Below, in pieces: positions 9,570-17,951 of a stretch of 64,000 nucleotides of DNA. The notes under the pieces were generated by a model, which saw only the letters and a program-made list of their open reading frames with translations, was not told the origin of the DNA and made no database searches. This DNA is from Candidatus Enterococcus huntleyi (GTDB taxonomy: Bacteria > Bacillota > Bacilli > Lactobacillales > Enterococcaceae). Positions within the stretch are counted from its first letter, which is position 1; every line of letters begins with the position of its first letter. The translations under genes were made by a program, and so were the position numbers. Where the stretch lies: positions 580,238 through 644,237 of the forward strand of contig NZ_MAEJ01000001.1 of assembly GCF_009933175.1 (NCBI RefSeq), read 5' to 3'.

Positions 9570-10720
9570 ATGACTGGGTGGAACGTCTGGTAATGAAGAA
9601 CCGAAAATTGAACAAAGCCTTATTCTTCTATATTACGTGTGGGGTGCTGAGTGCTATGACTGCAACGCTATTGACTCACGCAATTTGTGTCAGCTGGGAG
9701 CAGCTGCTTCTAGATGATTCAACGGCACTTCAGACTCTCTCAAATCTGTTACGTTTTCGGCCTCCAGAAAGTCTGCCTGAGGAAATCAAAATGGCTATCT
9801 TTTGCTTAGAAATGGTTCGGACGATGGCTGTCTACTTTTATAGTATTATCGGTATTTATCTTGTTGTCGGCTTATTTTATAAGCGAAATATTTTACAACC
9901 CATCCAGATTTTAGAAGAGAATCTGTTGGCGATGAAACGCGGAGACTTTGACCAGTCGAATCTCTATAGAACGTATGATGAGTTTGAAAAAATTTCTCGT
10001 GAGATTGATTCCTTAAGAAAGCTTTTCTTAAAACAAGAGAAGCAGTTCGCTCAGATTAATCAGGATCAGAGAGCCATAAACTCAGCTTTTTCGCATGATA
10101 TGCGGACACCATTGGCGATTTTGCAGAATAATTTAGACTTACTAGAAGTCTATTTTCAACAAGGCGAGTTGAAGGAAGAAAAGTTCTACCAATTGGCAGG
10201 TAAAATGCAAGAAACGATTATCCGGTTGACGGAATTTTCAAAAACCATGCAAGAGATCCAAAAGATTGAAGAGATTCCTCTGTTAAAGGTGCCTGTTTTG
10301 GTCAGTCGATTTGTTGATAATCTGAACGAATTGCCTAGCCTGTACCCAGATAAGCAAATAGTCATCAAAGTGAAAGCGTCTGAAAGCATGATGATGCTTG
10401 ACTTAAAAATAGTTCAGGAAGCGATGGAAAATATTCTTACTAATGCCTATCGATTTGCGAAAGAAAAAATCGAGATTCAGTTAGAAATTCGTGGAAACTA
10501 CCTGACTCTATTTGTTAAGGATGACGGAGTGGGCTTCTCAAAAGAGGAACTTAATCGAGCTAAAGAACCCTATTATTCCCAAAATAAAGACACTCATTTT
10601 GGGATGGGACTAGCAATTGCAGAGATCTTAACGCGGAAGCACGGAGGATTGACTAAACTAGCGAATGGGGTTAATGGTGGAGCAATCGTGACCCTGATTT
10701 TTTCTTGCTCGGATAACTGA
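9557..10720 (+). CDS. Membrane sensor histidine kinase
   Basis: Two helices (about 15-37 and 90-115) enclose a ~50-residue extracytoplasmic loop. HAMP-like linker, then HisKA with the phospho-His in FSHDMRTPLAIL, and HATPase with ENILTNAYRFAKE (N box), DDGVGFS (G1) and FGMGLAIAE (G2). ATG 9557 has AGGGG five bases upstream; the open frame begins earlier with a TTG. 388 aa. The loop is too long for a BceS-type intramembrane sensor, so it may sense a ligand directly. Partner of the adjacent response regulator. Confidence 0.92.
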   Translation: MDWLNDWVERLVMKNRKLNKALFFYITCGVLSAMTATLLTHAICVSWEQLLLDDSTALQTLSNLLRFRPPESLPEEIKMAIFCLEMVRTMAVYFYSIIGIYLVVGLFYKRNILQPIQILEENLLAMKRGDFDQSNLYRTYDEFEKISREIDSLRKLFLKQEKQFAQINQDQRAINSAFSHDMRTPLAILQNNLDLLEVYFQQGELKEEKFYQLAGKMQETIIRLTEFSKTMQEIQKIEEIPLLKVPVLVSRFVDNLNELPSLYPDKQIVIKVKASESMMMLDLKIVQEAMENILTNAYRFAKEKIEIQLEIRGNYLTLFVKDDGVGFSKEELNRAKEPYYSQNKDTHFGMGLAIAEILTRKHGGLTKLANGVNGGAIVTLIFSCSDN

Positions 10721-10780
10721 GGAACGTAGAGAATTTATAGAGATTTCTTTAGTAAACTATCGTCAAGGAGGGGAATATTT

Positions 10781-11659
10781 ATGGAAATACAGATTCAACA
10801 TTTAAACCAATATTATGGAAAAAAACAAATTCTCCATGACATCAATTTGACGATTACTACAGGAATGTACGGCTTGCTCGGGCGAAATGGAGCAGGTAAG
10901 ACGACGCTATTGAAGACTTTGGTGACCTTGTTACCTGTCAAGGAGGGGGCGGTGACCATTGATGGTGTGTCTATTCATAAGCAAAAAGAAATCCGTGCCA
11001 AGATTGGCTTTCTGCCACAGGATTTTTCGATGTATGGTAATATGACCGCTTATGAAGCGTTAGATTATTTAGGCATACTATCTGAACTGGATAACAAGAC
11101 GCGGAAAATACGCGTGCCTCAATTATTGGAGCAAGTGAATTTATCTATCCATAAACGAGTCAAGGTAAAAGCGATGTCGGGTGGCATGAAACGACGTTTG
11201 GGAATTGCGCAAGCCTTGTTAAATAATCCCGATGTGTTAGTGGTCGATGAACCGACCGCGGGACTTGACCCAGAAGAACGGTTACGTTTTCGAAATTTAT
11301 TAGCTGAGGTGAGTGAAAATAAAATTGTTTTATTATCGACCCATATTGCCAGCGATATTGAGGCAACGGCTGAAAAAGTGGCTGTTTTGGATGAAGGCCG
11401 AATTTTGTTTGCTGACACGATTGAGGCATTAATTATGCGGGCAAATGGTAAAATTTTCAGTGTCCAAATTCCACGGACTGAATTAGACGAGCTAAAAAAA
11501 CAAGTCCAAATCATTAGTCTACAGCAGGACAGTAGTCTGGTTGATGTTCGATTTATAAGCCATGGAGATTCAACAATTATGCAGCATCCACTAGTGAAGG
11601 AAGAAGTCCCTTCTTTGGAAGACGCCTATCTCTATTTATTGTCGGAGGGGATCAAATGA
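10781..11659 (+). CDS. ABC transporter ATP-binding protein
   Basis: ATPase of an ABC-2-type exporter. Walker A GRNGAGKTT (34-42), Q loop FLPQDFSMY, signature SGGMKRR, Walker B VLVVDEPTAGLDPE and the H-loop STH are all intact. 292 aa. The start has AAGGAGGGG. Its stop overlaps the permease start by four bases (ATGA), which implies translational coupling. The group resembles antimicrobial-peptide or lantibiotic immunity exporters, but the substrate is unknown. Confidence 0.93.
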   Translation: MEIQIQHLNQYYGKKQILHDINLTITTGMYGLLGRNGAGKTTLLKTLVTLLPVKEGAVTIDGVSIHKQKEIRAKIGFLPQDFSMYGNMTAYEALDYLGILSELDNKTRKIRVPQLLEQVNLSIHKRVKVKAMSGGMKRRLGIAQALLNNPDVLVVDEPTAGLDPEERLRFRNLLAEVSENKIVLLSTHIASDIEATAEKVAVLDEGRILFADTIEALIMRANGKIFSVQIPRTELDELKKQVQIISLQQDSSLVDVRFISHGDSTIMQHPLVKEEVPSLEDAYLYLLSEGIK

Positions 11660-12873
11660 GTCTACTGGGGAAAGAAATTAAACTAACCGCCAAAAGTTTG
11701 ACTTACGTAATATTCGTCCTATTCTTAGGCATCTTTATCTATACGCAGCTTGGCCTGAACTCAGTTGCCTTAAAAGAACCTAGTCCCAATCAGGAAACTT
11801 ATGGGACTCGACCGACGATGAATAAAAAGAGTATTCAGCAGCAAACGATTTTCCAACTCTTTTTACAATATAAAGAAAATAGTTATACAACTTATCCTTT
11901 TGGGATTTATCGAGCGGTGACAGCCTCCGCACAAGAGCAAGCAAAGATTGCTGAAATACTTGAACAAGCCAGTGGGCAGTCATTGACCAACTTGGATAAA
12001 TGGTTTGATGCAGCGCTAAATCAGAGCGAAGAGTCAGATGTTGATGAGTTTTCTGCAACATTTCCACTGGCAAAAACGTATGCTTATCAAACGTTTCAAA
12101 AGGATATGCAGCAGGTCGAGAAAATTATTGGTAGTGGCTCTGATTTTTCGAGTGCTCGCTACAAAAGCCTCGCTACCGAACCTTTGACTTATGAAGACGC
12201 GCAGGATGAATTTAATCAGGTCCTGACTGTTGATCATGTTTCGGGAGCAGTTGCTCGCTTGACGTGTGATTATCTGGGAATTATTTTAGCACTACTACCG
12301 GTGTTTTTGACTGCGACAGTTGTTCTACGGGATAAACGGGCAAACGCTCAATTAGTTATTCACACCAAAAAAGTATCGACGATAAAGCTCTATGCGACGC
12401 GTTTTTTTGCCACCTGTACCTTGATTCTTTTACCTGTAATCGTAATTACGTTAATGCCGGCATTACAAGCGGTTTTTGTGGCACATAAATATCAACAAGT
12501 AAGCTCCTTCTTTCTTTTCTATCAATATATTATCGGCTGGTTAGTTCCGACGATTGTCGCAGTGGTCGGCTTAAGCTTTTTAGTGACCACGCTCTTTAAT
12601 GGACTGATTAGCATCATCGTTCAACTAGTCATCTGGTTGTTATCGCTAATGAATCAAGGCCTGAATTTGGTCGGTTCTGTTGGCATGAGCCTGATTCCAC
12701 GTTTCAACGCATTGGGGCAAACAGAGATATTTTATCGGATGTTGCCTGACTTGATAAAGAATCGTGTGTTTTGGTTGAGTTTTGGGATTATTTGTTTTAT
12801 TGTCAGCTGCGTTTTAGCAGACTGGAAACGAAAAGGGGGCGGTTTCTTTGCAAAAAGAGGCAAAGATAACTAA
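11656..12873 (+). CDS. ABC transporter permease, large subunit
   Basis: Integral membrane protein of 405 aa. It has an N-terminal helix (about 15-33), a ~170-residue extracytoplasmic domain, and about five further helices in the C-terminal half, the topology of ABC-2 permeases that act with a single ATPase. It overlaps the ATPase gene (ATGA) and the next permease gene by 26 bases. No specific family name is justified from reading alone. Confidence 0.82.
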   Translation: MSLLGKEIKLTAKSLTYVIFVLFLGIFIYTQLGLNSVALKEPSPNQETYGTRPTMNKKSIQQQTIFQLFLQYKENSYTTYPFGIYRAVTASAQEQAKIAEILEQASGQSLTNLDKWFDAALNQSEESDVDEFSATFPLAKTYAYQTFQKDMQQVEKIIGSGSDFSSARYKSLATEPLTYEDAQDEFNQVLTVDHVSGAVARLTCDYLGIILALLPVFLTATVVLRDKRANAQLVIHTKKVSTIKLYATRFFATCTLILLPVIVITLMPALQAVFVAHKYQQVSSFFLFYQYIIGWLVPTIVAVVGLSFLVTTLFNGLISIIVQLVIWLLSLMNQGLNLVGSVGMSLIPRFNALGQTEIFYRMLPDLIKNRVFWLSFGIICFIVSCVLADWKRKGGGFFAKRGKDN

Positions 12874-13510
12874 GGTATTTTGGACCGCTCATTTTTGGCC
12901 GTTTGCTGGATTAGCTGTTGTTCTAACACTTCTTTTCCCAGTAATTTTTGGTGTAAAAAATGGTACTTACAATCAATCAGCGTATCTCTTTCAACATTTT
13001 TTTCCTTTCATTAGCCTGTCATTGTTTATTCCACTCTTCTCACCAGATGATGAAAAGATTTTGGCGGTACTTCGGACGAAAAAGATACCGTATGTAGAAA
13101 TTCTTTTATTAAGATTGGTTTCCATCCTGATTTTTTTAGGCTGTCTGATTATCGGTTTGCTAGAATTATTTCAGCTCCAGAATGCAGCGATTGCCTTTAT
13201 GCCATTTCTCATCAGCGGTTTTTCTGATGCGCTATTTTTAGGCGGGCTCTTTTCAATCGGCTATTTGCTTAGTCAGCAAGTGATTGTCGCACTGATGTTT
13301 CCCTTGTTCTATTATATTATTTGTCTGTTCACCGGAGATCACTATCTAAAAAGCTTCTATTTATTTACATTGGGAAGCTCATTAAAAGATCGCAAACTGT
13401 TATTGTTACTTGTAGGTATACTGTTTATAGGAGTCAGTATACTTTATCAAGGAAGAGTGAAACCAATCAGTAATTTCCGTATAGATACACGAAATAAATC
13501 TGCCCATTAG
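12848..13510 (+). CDS. ABC transporter permease, small subunit
   Basis: A 220-aa protein with about six hydrophobic helices and little else, taken as a second permease of the same exporter. It starts inside the preceding gene, at TTG 12848, with AAGGGGG seven bases upstream (12834-12840). It is the last gene of the operon. No clear terminator follows. Confidence 0.72.
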   Translation: MQKEAKITKVFWTAHFWPFAGLAVVLTLLFPVIFGVKNGTYNQSAYLFQHFFPFISLSLFIPLFSPDDEKILAVLRTKKIPYVEILLLRLVSILIFLGCLIIGLLELFQLQNAAIAFMPFLISGFSDALFLGGLFSIGYLLSQQVIVALMFPLFYYIICLFTGDHYLKSFYLFTLGSSLKDRKLLLLLVGILFIGVSILYQGRVKPISNFRIDTRNKSAH

Positions 13511-13520
13511 ATTTCACATG

Positions 13521-13529
13521 TTATCCACA
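13521..13529 (+). promoter_or_regulatory. Single consensus DnaA box
   Basis: TTATCCACA matches the bacterial DnaA-box consensus exactly. It lies about 100 bases before the MutS-like gene. One box alone can occur by chance. Confidence 0.4.
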
Positions 13530-13629
13530 CACCTTTTTGATGGATCGCTTACGTATCCGTCTAAAGTCCCTTTTCCTTTCTTTTGTGAAGTGTTAAACTA
13601 GAAAGAAAACGAATCAGCGAGGGTCTCTT

Positions 13630-15282
13630 ATGACAACTACCATGTTTATTATTTTAGTCTTTGTTGCAATTTTTGTCGCAATTATCGGATTAGAAATTTC
13701 GAATCGTATAAAATTGCGAAAATTAGTTCAGATGAAGTGGGGCAAACAGCCAAATCAACCACGCTTTGATAAGGAAACAAGCTTAAAGGAAGCCTGGAAA
13801 GCGGCAAGTGCCTACCAAAAATTTACTAGTGAAGTCGATGACATTACTTGGTACGATTTAGATATGTTTGCAGTCTTTGAATTGATTAATGCAACCTATT
13901 CAAGTACCGGTTCAGAAGCGCTTTATCAGCGGTTAAGAAATTATAATTTTGATAATAAAGACAATCAAACGATGGAGAAATTGATTCAATTTTATCAAGA
14001 ACAGCCGAAAATACGCGAAGATATCCAGTTTCACTTTGCAAGATTGGGCAAGAAAGACAATAATTTTGTGAAGCAGTATCTTTCAGATGCACAATCGAAA
14101 CAAATTGCCAATCAGTGGCTCTATATTTGTTTAGGTTTGTTACCATTCGTCGGGTTTGGGATAGCTTTCGTTCAACCGATGGTAGGCATTCTAACGATAA
14201 TAGGTTCTATCTGTTTTAATACCGTCTATTACCTCATCAAAAAACAAACGTTAGATACAGAACTGAATAGTATGAGTTATCTTGTACAAACAATTTCTGC
14301 AGCGAATGCTATCGTCAAGCTTGATTCTCCGTTGAAAAAAGAATTGATGGAATATTTAGCTCCATTAAAAAGTATTCCTAAATTCGGCTTTTCTTTTCGT
14401 GTCAAAGTGGGAAGTGAAGCAGAGATGCTTTTCGACTATATCAATATCATGTTCATGTTACCATTTATCTCATACCATTATGTGCTGAATCACCTTGAAA
14501 AAAATCAAGGAAAAGCCAAAAAATTATGGGATATTCTGGGACAATATGAAGTCGCTGCAGCCGTTTTAAATTTCAGAACGTATATGCCGATTACTTGCCA
14601 ACCTAATTTTGCTAAAGGTGGTGTAGTTTCTGAGGGGATTTATCACCCACTACTCTCTAAAGCTGTTATGAACGATGTTGACTGGCAAGACAATACGCTA
14701 GTCACAGGATCCAATGCTTCAGGCAAATCGACGTATGTTAAAAGCGTCGCAATCAGCTGTATTTTAGCTCAGACAATCCAAACCGCAGTCGCTGAAAATT
14801 TCACCCTACAAGAAGGTCATGTCCTCACTTCAATGGCCGTTGAGGATGATATCTTTGAAGGCGATAGCTATTTTGTGGCTGAGATTAAATCCATCAAGCG
14901 CGTGCTGGATAAGGCCAAGACGGAAGAAAGATGTTACTGTTTTGTCGATGAAATTTTGAAGGGAACCAATACCATCGAACGAATCTCGGCCTCAGCCAGT
15001 GTCGTTGATTGGCTAAGTGATTATCCATCGATCGCGTTTGTCGCAACTCACGATATCGAATTGACTGAAATACTAAAAAATAGTTGTAAGAATGTCCATT
15101 TCGAAGAGCAAGTCACGAAAGAACACGGCATTACCTTTGATTACAAGCTACGCCAAGGACCATCGAAAACCCGCAATGCGATCGAACTACTTAAAGTCAT
15201 GAATTATCCAAAAGAAGTCGTCGCTAAAGCAAAAGAAGAAGCGGAAGGCTTCGATGCAACAAGACAATGGCAAGTGCTGTAA
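13630..15282 (+). CDS. Membrane-anchored MutS-family ATPase
   Basis: The C-terminal ~200 residues form a MutS-type ATPase: Walker A GSNASGKST, the Walker B region CYCFVDEILKGTNTIERI, and the TH of VATHDIELTE. The N-terminal two thirds lack the mismatch-recognition domain and instead carry a first helix (about 4-23) and a helix pair near 160-205. Such short, membrane-associated MutS homologues are common in Lactobacillales; no role in mismatch repair has been shown for them that I know of. 550 aa, ATG start. Own promoter likely; a bidirectional terminator follows. Confidence 0.82.
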   Translation: MTTTMFIILVFVAIFVAIIGLEISNRIKLRKLVQMKWGKQPNQPRFDKETSLKEAWKAASAYQKFTSEVDDITWYDLDMFAVFELINATYSSTGSEALYQRLRNYNFDNKDNQTMEKLIQFYQEQPKIREDIQFHFARLGKKDNNFVKQYLSDAQSKQIANQWLYICLGLLPFVGFGIAFVQPMVGILTIIGSICFNTVYYLIKKQTLDTELNSMSYLVQTISAANAIVKLDSPLKKELMEYLAPLKSIPKFGFSFRVKVGSEAEMLFDYINIMFMLPFISYHYVLNHLEKNQGKAKKLWDILGQYEVAAAVLNFRTYMPITCQPNFAKGGVVSEGIYHPLLSKAVMNDVDWQDNTLVTGSNASGKSTYVKSVAISCILAQTIQTAVAENFTLQEGHVLTSMAVEDDIFEGDSYFVAEIKSIKRVLDKAKTEERCYCFVDEILKGTNTIERISASASVVDWLSDYPSIAFVATHDIELTEILKNSCKNVHFEEQVTKEHGITFDYKLRQGPSKTRNAIELLKVMNYPKEVVAKAKEEAEGFDATRQWQVL

Positions 15283-15350
15283 GAAATATTCGAATAAAAA
15301 GATAGTGGGATAACAAGAAGAAATCTGGATGTATCCTAATAAAATGATAA

Positions 15351-15391
15351 AAATGTCATCTGCCTATAATTGGTAGATGACATTTTTTTGA
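15351..15391. terminator. Bidirectional terminator between the MutS-like and rpiR-type genes
   Basis: AAATGTCATCTGCC pairs with GGTAGATGACATTT around a 7-base loop. T runs flank it on both strands, and it serves two convergent genes. Confidence 0.85.
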
Positions 15392-15396
15392 ATTTT

Positions 15397-16164
15397 TCAG
15401 ATGTTTTTACTGAGCCGCACACGTTTAGCAATCTTTTCGATTAGTAGCAGAGCTGGTAATTGAGAGGTTAGCTCAATCGTTTTTTCTTTGTTACTGCTTG
15501 ATTTATAGATTGTTTCACGAGTGATGTAATAGGGAATATTTAAATCTGAGAGGCGGCTGATTGTTGATTTTTCTGTATTGGTAATAGAAATAATCGCGCA
15601 GCCTTTCGTGTTTAGACGTTTTAAATAATGAATAATTTCTTTGGTTTCACCTGAAACAGATAGAGCAATAATGCAGGTCTTTTTAAGAATATCTTCTGGA
15701 AACCATTGGATAGGGTAATTTGAAGGATCTTCTATTCGCAAGGCAGACTGAGAAAGATTCGTGAAATAAAGCGTACCGTACTCGGCAATTGTCTCTGAGG
15801 AACCAGAGCCTAAAAATAAGACCAGTTCCTTGTTTAGTAAAATGTCGACTGCTTCTTGAATTTTGTTAGATAGGAATGGTTGATTCAATCGCATAAGGAA
15901 GTCGACATATTGAGATTCGTCACTGTCAGATATCTGTGTTTTATTGATGGAATCCTCGTAAAGACGTAATTTTACTTGAAATTCTTTGTAGCCGCTACAT
16001 TCAAACTTTTGACAAAAACGTGCAATGCTCGCTGTACTGGTATGTGTTTGAGCTGCTAATTCTTTGATTTTCATTCGAGAGGCTTCCTTTAGATGATGGG
16101 CAACGTAGTGATAGATTTCATCTTCTAGAGGAGTTAATTCGGGTACATAATCTAAAAATAACAT
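15397..16164 (-). CDS. RpiR/MurR-family transcriptional regulator
   Basis: An N-terminal helix-turn-helix (LAAQTHTSTASIARFCQKF) is joined to a SIS sugar-phosphate domain (LFLGSGSSETIAEYG, then IALSVSGETKEIIHYLK). 255 aa from the ATG at 16164, which has AGGAGG 12 bases upstream; the open frame extends further but lacks conservation there. It is transcribed away from the 6-phospho-beta-glucosidase gene, so it most likely controls that gene and the PTS gene, sensing a phosphorylated sugar. Confidence 0.88.
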   Translation of the reverse strand: MLFLDYVPELTPLEDEIYHYVAHHLKEASRMKIKELAAQTHTSTASIARFCQKFECSGYKEFQVKLRLYEDSINKTQISDSDESQYVDFLMRLNQPFLSNKIQEAVDILLNKELVLFLGSGSSETIAEYGTLYFTNLSQSALRIEDPSNYPIQWFPEDILKKTCIIALSVSGETKEIIHYLKRLNTKGCAIISITNTEKSTISRLSDLNIPYYITRETIYKSSSNKEKTIELTSQLPALLLIEKIAKRVRLSKNI

Positions 16165-16297
16165 GGCTAAACGAGTCCTCCTTTTATGACACGCCTTGAT
16201 ACATTTATGTGACAATTGACAATGGTCGGGCATTCAGACAATCATCGGGAATTTTAACTTTGCCGTTCCATCAGGTGATATACTTCATTATAGAGTT

Positions 16298-16311
16298 TGA
16301 AAACGCATTCT
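16298..16311 (+). promoter_or_regulatory. Catabolite-responsive element (cre)
   Basis: TGAAAACGCATTCT fits the CcpA operator consensus TGNAANCGNNNNCN. It lies 24 bases before the bgl start, just after a possible -10 (TTATAG at about 16288), so it would repress the gene when glucose is present. Confidence 0.6.
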
Positions 16312-16334
16312 GCAAGGCGATTAGGAGGACGAAT

Positions 16335-17714
16335 ATGAAGTACACATTTCCAAAAAACTTTTTTTGGGGCGCTGCAACTAGTGCGACACAATCAGAGGGA
16401 AGAGAAGCAAATGATCAGAAAGGGGAAAATATTTGGGATTATTCATCAGTAAAATATAACTATCGATTTTATCAAGGAGTGACCACCGAACAAACGTCAA
16501 CTTTCTATAAGGAATACAAAGAAGATGTTCAACGAATGGCGGATCTTTCGTTTAACTCATTTCGAACATCCATCTCGTGGTCACGGCTGATCCCTGACGG
16601 TGTTGGCGAAGTCAATCAAGAAGCCGTTCGCTTTTATCGCAACATGTTAGAGGAGCTTAATCAAAAAGGTATCCAACCATTTATCAATCTGTACCATTTC
16701 GATATGCCTATGAAATTACAAGAGAAAGGAGGATTTGAGAATCGTGAGGTAATTGAGGCGTTTAAAAAATATGCTGAAACGTGTTTCGAACTATTTGATG
16801 ATTTGGTGGCGTATTGGTTTACCTTTAATGAACCGATGATTCCGGCAGAAGCTGGTTATTTACACGATCGTCACTACCCTTATGTCGTTGATTTTAAGCG
16901 AGCTGCAACAGTGATGCATCATATCATTTTGGCGCATTGTGAAGCAGTCAAATCATATCGAGCAGCGTATCAGGGCAAGATTGGGATCATTATGGATATT
17001 ATTCCGGTGTATCCTAGAAGTCAAAATCCAGCTGATTTAAAAGCGGCTGAAATGGCTGATTTATTTTATACCCGTAGTCTAAATGAAGCAATTTTAAAAG
17101 GAGCATATCCAGCAGAATTGCGACCAATTCTTGAACAATATGATCAGATGCCAGAGGTTACCTCAGAGGATTTAGCTTTGATTAAAGAAACAACAATCGA
17201 TTTATTGGGTGTGAATTATTACAAGCCGCGAAGAGTGAAGGCCAAAGAATATCTAGTTGATGTCAATGGAATATTTTCACCGGAATGGTTCTTCGATGAT
17301 TACATTATGCCAGGACGCCGGATGAATACGTCTAGAGGAATTGAGATTTATCCAGAAGCGATGTACGATATCGCAAAAAAAATTCAAAATGATTATGGCA
17401 ATATCGATTGGTTCATTTCAGAAAATGGGATAGGAATACAGAATGAGGAAGCGTTTATAGAAGAGGGGATGGTTCAAGACGATTATCGGATTGATTTTGT
17501 CAAAGAGCATCTTCAGTGGTTGCATAAAGCGATGGCTGAGGGCAGCAATTGTCTAGGGTATCATATGTGGACTTTTGTCGATTGCTGGTCATGGATCAAC
17601 GCCTACAAAAATCGCTATGGGTTTTATCGTATGGATTTAGAAACAGGTGAAAAAACGGTCAAGAAATCAGGGTTATGGTTTAAAACGGTTATTGAAAATA
17701 AAGGGTTTGATTAA
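16335..17714 (+). CDS. 6-phospho-beta-glucosidase, glycoside hydrolase family 1
   Basis: Hydrolyses phosphorylated beta-glucosides imported by the PTS. The N-terminal PKNFFWGAATSATQSEG signature, acid/base Glu166 in FTFNEP, and nucleophile Glu363 in FISENG are intact. 459 aa is within the family range. ATG 16335 has TTAGGAGG upstream; the longer open frame from 16209 is non-coding. It lies between its likely regulator (RpiR, divergent) and an EIIC gene. A phospho-beta-galactosidase role is less likely but cannot be excluded. Confidence 0.9.
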   Translation: MKYTFPKNFFWGAATSATQSEGREANDQKGENIWDYSSVKYNYRFYQGVTTEQTSTFYKEYKEDVQRMADLSFNSFRTSISWSRLIPDGVGEVNQEAVRFYRNMLEELNQKGIQPFINLYHFDMPMKLQEKGGFENREVIEAFKKYAETCFELFDDLVAYWFTFNEPMIPAEAGYLHDRHYPYVVDFKRAATVMHHIILAHCEAVKSYRAAYQGKIGIIMDIIPVYPRSQNPADLKAAEMADLFYTRSLNEAILKGAYPAELRPILEQYDQMPEVTSEDLALIKETTIDLLGVNYYKPRRVKAKEYLVDVNGIFSPEWFFDDYIMPGRRMNTSRGIEIYPEAMYDIAKKIQNDYGNIDWFISENGIGIQNEEAFIEEGMVQDDYRIDFVKEHLQWLHKAMAEGSNCLGYHMWTFVDCWSWINAYKNRYGFYRMDLETGEKTVKKSGLWFKTVIENKGFD

Positions 17715-17738
17715 ATAAATATGAAGTTGTTAGTCCGA

Positions 17739-17879
17739 AACACTAGAAAAGAAGACTATTTCTCAATAAATTTGCATAGGAAAGCTACCCCGAACTTTAA
17801 TTAATCAAGTATCAGCATAGAGATAGTAAATTAATTAAAAACATGAGCATTGTTGGGAAGTCGTTGCTTTTCTAGTGTT
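17739..17879 (+). repeat. Large nested inverted repeat between bgl and EIIC
   Basis: AACACTAGAAAAG (17739-17751) is exactly complementary to 17867-17879. Inside, GACT/AGTC (17754/17859), CCCGAAC/GTTGGG (17789/17852, one mismatch) and TTAATTAAT/ATTAATTAA (17797/17830) pair in nested order. RNA from this stretch would fold into one long arm. It may be an intercistronic regulatory or processing element, or a decayed MITE. Confidence 0.6.
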
Positions 17880-17916
17880 GAAATTATCAGTATAAAAGAA
17901 GAAATACGACGATAAA

Positions 17917-17928
17917 ATTTGCGCAAAT
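17917..17928. promoter_or_regulatory. Perfect 12-bp palindrome before EIIC
   Basis: ATTTGCGCAAAT lies 24 bases before the EIIC start. It is a candidate operator, perhaps for the RpiR regulator; I see no second copy before bgl. Confidence 0.35.
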
Positions 17929-17951
17929 ATATTTTACGAGGAGTGAAAATA

